5,092 nt of DNA from Clostridia bacterium (lineage in GTDB: Bacteria; Bacillota; Clostridia; Oscillospirales; CAG-272). The notes below the pieces were generated by a model that searched no databases, was not told the DNA's origin, and saw only the letters and a list, made by a program, of their open reading frames with translations. The position numbers were made by a program, and so were the translations under genes. The first letter of the stretch is position 1; each line of letters starts with the position of its first letter. Where the stretch lies: contig CAAFLY010000105.1 in the NCBI GenBank assembly GCA_900763885.1, positions 1 through 5,092 on the forward strand, read 5' to 3'. Shown here piece by piece: positions 1 through 5,012 of the stretch.

Positions 1-82
1 GGGCTTTTATTGCAAAAATAACATTAAATCAGAGGTTTCTCAAGTTTTCGATACGTCCCCTGAATTCATAAATACACAACAC

Positions 83-89
83 AAGGAGG
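83..89 (+). promoter_or_regulatory. Shine-Dalgarno of the ferredoxin (delta) gene
   Basis: AAGGAGG lies 5 nt before the ATG at 95. It is a near-perfect anti-16S match and the strongest ribosome binding site in the window, along with the one before the gamma-subunit gene. It fixes the start of the first gene of the operon. The 94-nt stretch before the gene has no convincing -35/-10 pair. Confidence 0.85.
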
Positions 90-94
90 TTTTC

Positions 95-304
95 ATGAAT
101 AAAGTTACATTTCGTGTGGATCGCTGCAAGGGCTGCGGTCTGTGTGTGGACGTCTGTCCGAAAAAGATTTTGGAGCTTGCGCATGATGTTTTAAACGCAA
201 AGGGCTACCATCCGGCACGCATGACGGACCAGGCAAAGTGCATCGGCTGTGCCATGTGCGCCATGATGTGTCCGGACTGCGTCATCAAGGTGGAGAAAGA
301 ATAA
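95..304 (+). CDS. vorD: 2x[4Fe-4S] ferredoxin, delta subunit of 2-oxoacid:ferredoxin oxidoreductase
   Basis: This is a small cytoplasmic iron-sulfur protein of 69 aa. It carries electrons from the catalytic alpha/beta core of the oxidoreductase encoded just downstream to free ferredoxin. Two classic CxxCxxCxxxCP motifs are visible: Cys11, 14, 17 and 21 followed by Pro22, and Cys49, 52, 55 and 59 followed by Pro60. Each should bind one [4Fe-4S] cluster with the last Cys exchanged between sites. A ninth cysteine, Cys62 (CPDC), lies beside the second motif. Length and spacing fit stand-alone delta subunits (KorD/VorD/PorD type). The start is set by AAGGAGG 5 nt upstream. The alpha-subunit gene follows after 11 nt, so the two are surely co-transcribed. 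The fold is certain, but the letter of the symbol follows from the alpha subunit, so substrate specificity is inferred. Confidence 0.93.
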   Translation: MNKVTFRVDRCKGCGLCVDVCPKKILELAHDVLNAKGYHPARMTDQAKCIGCAMCAMMCPDCVIKVEKE

Positions 305-311
305 GAGGTGG
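305..311 (+). promoter_or_regulatory. Shine-Dalgarno that sets the vorB start at 316
   Basis: GAGGTGG sits directly after the ferredoxin stop codon, with its GAGG core 7 nt before the ATG at 316. It decides against the longer in-frame ATG at 238, which lies inside the ferredoxin gene. That choice would add 26 residues that are only an out-of-frame reading of the ferredoxin gene and precede the conserved MAKK-type start. Confidence 0.8.
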
Positions 312-315
312 AAGT

Positions 316-1377
316 ATGGCAAAAAAGGTTTTGATGAAAGGGAACGAAGCGATCGCGGAAGCGGCGATCCAGGCTGGCTGTCTGTACTTCTTCGGCTATC
401 CCATCACACCGCAGACGGAAATCGCGGAGTATATGGCAAAACGGCTGCCGAAGGTCGGCGGGCTTTGTCTGCAGGCGGAATCCGAGGTAGCGGCGATCAA
501 TATGACCATGGGCGCTGCTTCCGGCGGCACCCGTGCAATGACGTCAAGCTCTTCTCCCGGAATCGCGCTGAAGAGTGAGGGCATCTCCTACATCGCCGGA
601 TGCGACCTGCCCTGCCTCATCGTCAACGTACAGCGCGGTGGTCCCGGACTCGGCGGCATCCAGCCCTCGCAGTCCGACTATTATCAGGCTACGCGCGGCG
701 TAGGGCACGGCGATCTGCGGCTCATTGTGGTGGCTCCGTCCTCCGTGCAGGAAATGGCTTCCCTGACGGCGACCGCGTTCGATCTTGCCGATATTTACCG
801 GATGCCCGCGATGCTGCTTGCGGACGGCGCACTCGGTCAGATGATGGAGCCGGTCGATTTCTCCGCCTTTGAAAAGCACGAGATCCCGGAAAAGCCTTGG
901 GCGACAGTCGGTCACAAAAACGCGCGGGAGCACAACATCGTCAACTCCCTCTTTATCGATCCGCAGGTGCTTGAGGATTCCGTCCGAGAACGGTACAAGC
1001 GGTACGATATGGTCGAGGAAAAAGAGGTACGGTATGAAGAGTTCTGCACCGACGACGCGGATATTGTACTGGTGGCGTTCGGCATTACGGCGCGCATCTG
1101 CAAATCTGCCGTAACGGCTGCCAGAGAAGCGGGCATCAAGGCGGGACTCTTGCGTCCGATCACGCTGTGGCCGTTCCCGAAGAAACCAATCGCCGCTCTT
1201 TGTGAGCACACGAAGGCGCTTTTGTCCGTCGAGATGTCGATGGGGCAGATGGTGGACGACGTACGTCTGGCGGTAAACGGCAAAAAGCCCGTTTATTTCT
1301 ACGGCAGAACGGGCGGGATGATCCCGTCGGTTGAGGAAGTGACCGCTGAGATCCAAAAGCTCGCCGCGGCGCTTTAA
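316..1377 (+). CDS. vorB: 2-oxoacid:ferredoxin oxidoreductase alpha subunit (3-methyl-2-oxobutanoate dehydrogenase VorB type)
   Basis: This is the alpha chain (353 aa) of a cytoplasmic enzyme that oxidises a 2-oxoacid plus CoA to acyl-CoA and CO2 and reduces ferredoxin. The N-terminal pyrimidine-binding-like domain (about residues 1-230) has the family signature GYPITPQTEI at 27-36. It also has an E-x-E-x-x-A-A segment at 55-60, the Ser-rich turn TSSSSPGIALKSEG at 76-89 and NVQRGGPGLGG at 104-114. A transketolase-C-like domain follows (about 245-345), with RPITLWPFP at 280-288 and VEMSMGQM at 305-312. The length is as expected for VorB/KorA proteins that lack a fused gamma domain. The start is chosen from the adjacent Shine-Dalgarno. 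The gene sits between the delta and beta genes. VorB is the best label, but a 2-oxoglutarate (KorA) or broad 2-oxoacid specificity cannot be excluded from sequence alone. Confidence 0.92.
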   Translation: MAKKVLMKGNEAIAEAAIQAGCLYFFGYPITPQTEIAEYMAKRLPKVGGLCLQAESEVAAINMTMGAASGGTRAMTSSSSPGIALKSEGISYIAGCDLPCLIVNVQRGGPGLGGIQPSQSDYYQATRGVGHGDLRLIVVAPSSVQEMASLTATAFDLADIYRMPAMLLADGALGQMMEPVDFSAFEKHEIPEKPWATVGHKNAREHNIVNSLFIDPQVLEDSVRERYKRYDMVEEKEVRYEEFCTDDADIVLVAFGITARICKSAVTAAREAGIKAGLLRPITLWPFPKKPIAALCEHTKALLSVEMSMGQMVDDVRLAVNGKKPVYFYGRTGGMIPSVEEVTAEIQKLAAAL

Positions 1378-1401
1378 TCATGGGAAAGGACGAGAAATGA
1401 T

Positions 1402-2154
1402 ATGAAAACTGTATTTGACAGACCGCACGCGCTTTGTGATGTGCCGCTGCACTACTGTCCCGGCTGTACCCATGGCATCGTACACCGGCTGGTGGCTGAG
1501 GTCATTGACGAGCTGGGCATCGAGGGCAATACCGTTGGCGTGGCGCCGGTCGGCTGCTCGGTATTTGCGTACAATTATTTCAACTGCGATATGATCGAGG
1601 CAGCGCACGGCAGAGCTCCGGCTGTTGCTACCGGTATGAAGCGCACGCATCCGGATACCGTGATCTTCACCTATCAGGGCGACGGCGACCTTGCCGCAAT
1701 CGGCACGGCGGAAACCGTTCACGCGGCGACACGCGGTGAAAACATCACGATCATCTTCATCAACAACGCCATCTACGGCATGACAGGCGGTCAGATGGCG
1801 CCGACGACACTGCCCGGTCAGGTCACGACGACCTCCCCGTACGGCAGAGACCGCAAAATTCAAGGCAACCCGATCCGGGTGTGCGAAATGCTCTCCACAC
1901 TGGACGGCACAGCATTGGCGGCGCGCGTTTCCGTGGACAATCCGAAGGCGATCATGAACGCGAAAAAGATGATCCGCAAGGCGTTTGACAATCAGCTTGC
2001 CGGACGCGGCTTCTCCATCGTGGAGGTGCTGTCCACCTGTCCGACCAACTGGGGCATGACGCCGCGTGACGCTCTCCAGTGGCTGCGCGACAACATGATC
2101 CCGTATTATCCGCTCGGCGTTTACAAGGACACGGCGGCAAAGGAGGCAGAATAA
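1402..2154 (+). CDS. vorA: 2-oxoacid:ferredoxin oxidoreductase beta subunit (thiamine pyrophosphate-binding)
   Basis: This is the TPP-binding catalytic subunit (250 aa) that pairs with the alpha chain to decarboxylate the 2-oxoacid. The TPP/Mg signature is clear: GDGD at 93-96 and NN at 121-122, followed by IYGMTGGQ at 124-131. Four cysteines, Cys19 and Cys22 (CPGC), Cys52 (VGCS) and Cys213 (STCPTNW), occur in the order known from OFOR beta subunits. There they bind the [4Fe-4S] cluster next to TPP. His24 follows the CPGC motif. The length fits KorB/VorA-type beta chains without a ferredoxin extension. The gene starts 24 nt after vorB, with a modest AAAGGA Shine-Dalgarno at 1385-1390. It ends in TAATG, sharing one base with the gamma start. 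Symbol use for this subunit varies between VorA and KorB. Confidence 0.92.
   Translation: MKTVFDRPHALCDVPLHYCPGCTHGIVHRLVAEVIDELGIEGNTVGVAPVGCSVFAYNYFNCDMIEAAHGRAPAVATGMKRTHPDTVIFTYQGDGDLAAIGTAETVHAATRGENITIIFINNAIYGMTGGQMAPTTLPGQVTTTSPYGRDRKIQGNPIRVCEMLSTLDGTALAARVSVDNPKAIMNAKKMIRKAFDNQLAGRGFSIVEVLSTCPTNWGMTPRDALQWLRDNMIPYYPLGVYKDTAAKEAE
2139..2146 (+). promoter_or_regulatory. Shine-Dalgarno of the gamma-subunit gene, inside the end of the beta gene
   Basis: AAAGGAGG lies within the last codons of the beta-subunit gene, 7 nt before the ATG at 2154. Together with the TAATG overlap (stop 2152-2154, start 2154-2156) it indicates translational coupling, suited to equimolar beta and gamma subunits. 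It rules out the longer in-frame ATG at 2079. Confidence 0.85.
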
Positions 2155-2684
2155 TGACGCTACGTATGATTTTTGCAGGCTCCGGCGGTCAGGGGATCCA
2201 GTTCTCCGGCAAGCAAATGGCAAAAAGCGGCATGTATGCCGGGTATCAGGTAACGTTTTTGCCCTCCTACGGCCCGGAAATGCGCGGTGGTACATCCAAC
2301 TGCACCGTTGTGATCTCGGACACAGAAATCGGCTCCCCGAGCGTCACCACACCGGACATCGCTGTTGTGATGAACAAGCCGTCGTTTGAAAAATTCGAGC
2401 CGCGCGTTGCTCCCGGCGGAAAGCTGTTTGTGGATTCCACACTGGTCGATCTTGTATCCGCGCGCCATGACATCACCGTGATCGCGCTCCCCGCCACCGA
2501 TATGGCTGAGGAAAACGGTCTCACGGGCTTTGCGAACGTGATCCTCATGGGCAGGATCATCCGCGAGACGGGACTGTTCACCTACGACGATTTTGTGACG
2601 TATCTGGTGGGCAGCATTCCCCCGGCAAAGGAAGCGCTGATCGAGAAAAACAAAAAAGCGCTCTCCCTCGGCTACAACGCGTAA
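2154..2684 (+). CDS. vorC: 2-oxoacid:ferredoxin oxidoreductase gamma subunit
   Basis: This is the gamma chain (176 aa) of the oxidoreductase and belongs to the pyruvate/ketoisovalerate oxidoreductase catalytic-domain family. In structures of related enzymes this Rossmann-like domain contributes to CoA binding and closes over the active site. The N-terminal glycine loop GSGGQGI is at residues 9-15 and the signature YGPEMRGGTSNC is at 39-50. Further conserved stretches are TPDIAVVMN (66-74), PGGKLFVDS (87-95) and NGLTGFANVILMG (121-133). The length matches stand-alone gamma subunits. The ATG at 2154 is chosen because it follows a strong Shine-Dalgarno and matches the usual N-terminus just before the glycine loop. 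It is the last gene of the operon; the first clear terminator is about 115 nt downstream. Confidence 0.92.
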   Translation: MTLRMIFAGSGGQGIQFSGKQMAKSGMYAGYQVTFLPSYGPEMRGGTSNCTVVISDTEIGSPSVTTPDIAVVMNKPSFEKFEPRVAPGGKLFVDSTLVDLVSARHDITVIALPATDMAEENGLTGFANVILMGRIIRETGLFTYDDFVTYLVGSIPPAKEALIEKNKKALSLGYNA

Positions 2685-2694
2685 ACTAAGAAGC

Positions 2695-2786
2695 CTCTGA
2701 TTTCAGGTTATTTTTGCGCATTCCTATGGAAACGCCGATTTCAGAGTGCTGGATTCCGTGCATCCGCAGCACGTTATCTGAATAAC
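2695..2786 (+). other. series of short inverted repeats between the vor operon and its terminator
   Basis: Three small stem-forming repeats follow one another. CTCTGA (2695-2700) could pair with TCAGAG (2741-2746). CGTGC (2757-2761) could pair with GCACG (2769-2773) across a 7-nt loop. GTTAT (2775-2779, allowing one base of uncertainty) could pair with ATAAC across a CTGA loop. GATTTCAG also occurs twice as a direct repeat (2699-2706 and 2738-2745). I do not recognise this as a known riboswitch or RNA family. Such short stems can arise by chance, so this may only be the structured 3' end of the operon mRNA. Confidence 0.3.
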
Positions 2787-2798
2787 ACTACATTTTAT

Positions 2799-2843
2799 AA
2801 AGACGGACGACTGTTCATGGCAGCCTGTCCGTTTTTTGTTTTT
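2799..2843 (+). terminator. Rho-independent terminator of the vor operon
   Basis: ACGGAC (2803-2808) pairs perfectly with GTCCGT (2827-2832). The stem can extend outward by A-T pairs and a G-T wobble into the T tract. A short CTG/CAG stem lies inside the 18-nt loop. T6 (2832-2837) and a further T5 after one G follow the stem. It is the first clear stop signal after the gamma gene and separates the metabolic operon from spoIVB. Confidence 0.75.
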
Positions 2844-2879
2844 CTGTCGCTGCGATTCTGTCCACCGCAATGGTTGTGT

Positions 2880-2911
2880 GCATATATTGCGAAATATTGC
2901 ATGACATAATG
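2880..2911 (+). promoter_or_regulatory. candidate forespore (sigma-G or sigma-F type) promoter of spoIVB
   Basis: CATAATG at 2905-2911 matches six of seven positions of the sigma-G -10 consensus CATNHTA. ATATA at 2882-2886, 18 nt upstream, matches four of five positions of a GHATR-type -35. GCATA at 2880-2884 is a better -35 core, but the spacing (20 nt to CAT) is longer than usual. The same -10 read as TGACATAATG fits the sigma-F pattern GGNNANAHTR except for the first G. In B. subtilis, spoIVB is transcribed by sigma-F and sigma-G, which supports this reading. No convincing sigma-A promoter is seen nearby; TTGACC at 2912-2917 lacks a good -10. The consensus sequences are quoted from memory of the B. 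subtilis regulons. Confidence 0.4.
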
Positions 2912-2960
2912 TTGACCGCGGTGGCAAGACTACTACACAGCAAGGCAAACAAAACGAATT

Positions 2961-2964
2961 GGAG
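2961..2964 (+). promoter_or_regulatory. Shine-Dalgarno that sets the spoIVB start at 2974
   Basis: GGAG is 9 nt before the ATG at 2974. The in-frame TTG at 2959 would give five more residues but would overlap this GGAG, and has only a distant AAGG (2942-2945) before it. The ATG is therefore preferred. Confidence 0.7.
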
Positions 2965-2973
2965 TATTCTGGT

Positions 2974-4011
2974 ATGAAAAATTTATTGCAAACGCGCCGT
3001 TCCCATACGATATTCCGCGCGGTCGTATGCGTGTTCGCGGTGCTTTCCCTGACAATCGGTATAGCGGCCGGAGATGTAGTGTATCCGGGCGGGATGCCGT
3101 TTGGGGTAAAATTCTCCTGCGACGGCCTGATGATCGTCGGTTTTTCGGAGGTTGAGGACGCCGCTGGTTCAGATGCGCGCAAAAATCCCGCATACGACGC
3201 CGGACTCCGGCTAAACGACATGATCCTCGCCATTGACGATGTTCCTGTGCGGACCGCGGAGGATTTTTCAGCGATCCTCGCGCAGAAAAAAGGGAGTGTT
3301 TCCATTCGATACCGACGGGACGGGCAGGAAGGAACCGCCACGCTGACGCCGATATATTCAGAAGCGGAGCAGAAGTACAAAACGGGGATGTGGGTGCGCG
3401 ATACGACGGCGGGGATCGGTACTGTGACATTTCTTCTGCCGGACAGCGGCGTATTCGCGGGGCTTGGACACGGGATCTGCGATCAGACGACGGGGAAGCT
3501 CCTTCCGATGCGGCGCGGCAGCACGATGCAGGTGGTGATCTCCGGCATAGCACGCGGCAAAAGCGGTCGTCCGGGAGAGCTGATCGGGTATTTTTCCGGT
3601 GAGAGCTCCGGGGTACTGCTCGGCAACACGAACGCCGGAGTCTACGGGATCCTCGATGCTGTGCCGCGCGAGAAGATCCCGGAGGACAAGATGGAGTTGG
3701 CGGATCGCTCGGAGGTGCGGGAGGGGGACGCGTATATCTGGTGCACGCTTGACAACGGAAAACCGTGCCGATACGCGATCTCCATTGAAGCCTTGCACAC
3801 GGACAATCCCGATTATTTCTCGATCACCGTGGCGGATCCTGCACTCATCGCCAAAACCGGCGGCATTGTTCAGGGAATGAGCGGCAGTCCAATCGTCCAA
3901 AACGGGAAGCTCGTGGGAGCCGTCACCCATGTTCTCGTCGGCAATCCCTGCGAGGGTTATGGGATCTATATCGACAGTATGTGCGCGCATATGACCGCTT
4001 TATTCTCCTGA
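2974..4011 (+). CDS. spoIVB: SpoIVB peptidase (S55 family, PDZ domain)
   Basis: This is a forespore-made serine peptidase, secreted into the space between forespore and mother cell. There, in B. subtilis, it cleaves SpoIVFA to release pro-sigma-K processing. The 345-aa protein has a basic N-terminus, one hydrophobic anchor at about 13-33, then YPGGMPFGVKF at 37-47 leading into a PDZ domain (about 46-127, with AGLRLNDMILAID at 76-88). The S55 peptidase domain starts near VRDTTAGIGT (141-150). By comparison with B. subtilis, the catalytic triad should be His166 (GLGHG), Asp288 (ADPA) and Ser303 (GMSGSP), with the Asp-Ser spacing of 15 residues preserved. GAVTHVLVGNPCEGYGIYID (315-334) is the typical C-terminal block. 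It is shorter than B. subtilis SpoIVB (about 425 aa): almost nothing separates the anchor from the PDZ domain. No frameshift is seen. It is probably monocistronic, between two terminators. Confidence 0.94.
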   Translation: MKNLLQTRRSHTIFRAVVCVFAVLSLTIGIAAGDVVYPGGMPFGVKFSCDGLMIVGFSEVEDAAGSDARKNPAYDAGLRLNDMILAIDDVPVRTAEDFSAILAQKKGSVSIRYRRDGQEGTATLTPIYSEAEQKYKTGMWVRDTTAGIGTVTFLLPDSGVFAGLGHGICDQTTGKLLPMRRGSTMQVVISGIARGKSGRPGELIGYFSGESSGVLLGNTNAGVYGILDAVPREKIPEDKMELADRSEVREGDAYIWCTLDNGKPCRYAISIEALHTDNPDYFSITVADPALIAKTGGIVQGMSGSPIVQNGKLVGAVTHVLVGNPCEGYGIYIDSMCAHMTALFS

Positions 4012-4015
4012 CCAC

Positions 4016-4070
4016 ACGGCTCCTCAAATCTGCCGGCAAAACCGCCGGGGATTGTGTGGAGCCGTTTTTT
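4016..4070 (+). terminator. strong composite Rho-independent terminator of spoIVB
   Basis: ACGGCTCC (4016-4023) pairs perfectly with GGAGCCGT (4058-4065), followed by T6 (4065-4070) and a second T6 run shortly after. Inside the arms, CAAATC can pair with GATTGTG with one bulged G, and CCGGC (4033-4037) pairs with GCCGG (4044-4048) around an AAAACC loop. The whole insert can thus fold as one long, nearly continuous hairpin. It starts 5 nt after the spoIVB stop, so read-through into sigG should be low. Confidence 0.9.
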
Positions 4071-4102
4071 CGTTCTTTTTTGCACCGCTTCTCCGTTTTC
4101 CA

Positions 4103-4133
4103 GCATTTGCCGTAGCTGCCCGCGGATATAATT
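4103..4133 (+). promoter_or_regulatory. candidate sigma-F-type promoter of sigG
   Basis: GCATT (4103-4107) fits the sigma-F -35 pattern GYATA at four of five positions. After 16 nt, GGATATAATT (4124-4133) fits the -10 pattern GGNNANAHTR in all but the last base. In B. subtilis, sigG is first transcribed by sigma-F in the forespore and then by sigma-G itself, so this is the expected kind of promoter. The -10 also contains a perfect TATAAT (4127-4132), but no TTGACA-like -35 lies at sigma-A spacing and there is no extended TG. The predicted leader is about 100 nt long. Consensus patterns are from memory of B. subtilis. Confidence 0.6.
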
Positions 4134-4152
4134 TCATCCGGATCGGGCAATA

Positions 4153-4195
4153 CTTTCTGTACAGAGAAAGCGCGCGGCTCGGAAACGGATCCGTT
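4153..4195 (+). repeat. two dyads in the sigG leader
   Basis: CTTTCT (4153-4158) and AGAAAG (4165-4170) form a 6-bp stem with a 6-nt loop. Further on, AACGGATCCGTT (4184-4195) is a perfect 12-bp palindrome. Both lie between the predicted promoter and the Shine-Dalgarno. They could be an operator, an mRNA structure that tempers sigG translation, or chance. Neither is followed by a T tract, so neither is a terminator. Confidence 0.4.
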
Positions 4196-4224
4196 CCTTC
4201 CATACAGCCGCCCGTCCATCCGAA

Positions 4225-4228
4225 AAGG
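4225..4228 (+). promoter_or_regulatory. Shine-Dalgarno of sigG
   Basis: AAGG (within AAAAGGTAG) lies 10 nt before the ATG at 4239. It is weaker than the sites in the vor operon but supports the same start that gives the conserved N-terminus (NKVEICGV) of sigma-G proteins. Confidence 0.6.
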
Positions 4229-4238
4229 TAGAAAAACG

Positions 4239-5012
4239 ATGTACTATAACAAAGTGGAGATCTGCGGGGTCAATACGGCAAATCTGCCGACACTGACCTC
4301 CGCCGAAAAGAAGGTGCTTTTGGGAAAGGTCAAACAAGGCGATATGGTGGCGCGCGAACGGCTCATTGATGGGAATCTGCGTCTGGTGCTGTCGATCATC
4401 CAGCGATTCACGAACCGACACGAGAATCTGGACGATCTCTTTCAGGTCGGCTGTATCGGGCTGATCAAGGCGGTGGACAATTTCAATACCGATATGGAAG
4501 TGGAGTTTTCCACCTATGCCGTTCCGATGATCATTGGAGAGGTACGGCGGTATCTGCGCGACAACAACAGCATCCGGGTAAGCCGCTCTGTCCGGGATCT
4601 CGCCTATCGCGCCCTGCAGGCAAAGGAACAGCTGTCCCGGGAAATGGACGCGGAACCGTCTGTGGAAAAGATCGCGGAGGCACTCGGCGTGAAAACAGAG
4701 GCGGTATCCCGTGCGCTGGAGGCAATCGCGCTGCCCGTTTCCCTCTACGAAACGGTATTCAACGACGGCGGCGATTCCATATACGTCATGGACCAGATCA
4801 GTGACGAATCCGCCTCGGATGAGCTGTGGCTGGAGGATATCGCGCTGCAGGAGGCGATCGGCAAGCTGAACGAACGGGAAAAGCGGATCATCGAGATGCG
4901 GTACTATAAGGGAAAGACCCAGATGGAGATTGCACAGGAAATCGGGATCTCGCAGGCGCAGGTCTCCCGACTCGAAAAGGGTGCGTTCGACCAGATTCGA
5001 CGACAAATGTAG
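4239..5012 (+). CDS. sigG: RNA polymerase sporulation sigma factor SigG
   Basis: This is the late forespore sigma factor, which directs RNA polymerase to spore-coat-precursor, SASP, germination and spoIVB-type promoters after engulfment. The 257-aa protein begins with the sigma-G hallmark NKVEICGV (4-11), which separates it from sigma-F. Region 2 covers about 36-109: NLRLVLSIIQRF (46-57), DLFQVGCIGL (66-75), and the -10 recognition stretch FSTYAVPMIIGEVRRYLRDN (90-109). Region 3 spans about 115-175, with the conserved NDGGD at 175-179 and YVMDQISDE at 182-190. Region 4 covers about 203-250, with the helix-turn-helix GKTQMEIAQEIGISQAQVSRL at 225-245 recognising the -35. The length equals that of the B. 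subtilis protein within a few residues. Here it stands directly downstream of spoIVB, with its own promoter and leader, and not behind spoIIGA-sigE as in many spore formers. The residue aligned with B. subtilis Asn45 is Asp44. Confidence 0.96.
   Translation: MYYNKVEICGVNTANLPTLTSAEKKVLLGKVKQGDMVARERLIDGNLRLVLSIIQRFTNRHENLDDLFQVGCIGLIKAVDNFNTDMEVEFSTYAVPMIIGEVRRYLRDNNSIRVSRSVRDLAYRALQAKEQLSREMDAEPSVEKIAEALGVKTEAVSRALEAIALPVSLYETVFNDGGDSIYVMDQISDESASDELWLEDIALQEAIGKLNEREKRIIEMRYYKGKTQMEIAQEIGISQAQVSRLEKGAFDQIRRQM

Noticed and set aside
1..94. Possible promoter for the vor operon and possible end of an upstream terminator (GGGCTTTTATT at 1-11)
   Set aside because: TTGCAA at 10-15 has no -10 at proper spacing, and CATAAA at 67-72 has only a poor -35. 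The GGGC plus T-rich start could be the 3' arm of an upstream terminator, but its partner lies outside the window.
238..315. Upstream in-frame extension of vorB by 26 residues
   Set aside because: The added codons lie inside the ferredoxin gene in another frame, the product there is not family-like, and a good Shine-Dalgarno precedes the ATG at 316.
544..1356. Long reverse-strand open frame (270 codons) opposite vorB
   Set aside because: It is a mirror of a highly conserved coding frame in GC-rich DNA. It has no recognisable motif and its sequence is low in family-like features, while vorB on the + strand is certain.
1378..2295. Long reverse-strand open frame (305 codons) opposite the beta and gamma genes
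   Set aside because: It lies antisense to two well-identified genes across their junction. The product is rich in Arg, His and Cys, as is typical of shadow frames, and has no domain signature.
2726..2785. 19-codon ORF (starts METPISEC) before the vor terminator, as a possible leader peptide
   Set aside because: It has no Shine-Dalgarno and no run of regulatory codons, and it overlaps the inverted repeats. The terminator that follows is not placed as an attenuator for a gene directly downstream.
2817..2909. 30-codon hydrophobic, Cys-containing ORF before spoIVB
   Set aside because: Its start codon is in the loop of the vor terminator, no ribosome binding site precedes it, and its end overlaps the candidate spoIVB -10.
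4134..5006. Long reverse-strand open frame (290 codons) opposite sigG
   Set aside because: It covers almost exactly the sigG gene and its leader in antisense. The translation shows no known domain, and sigG is unmistakable.
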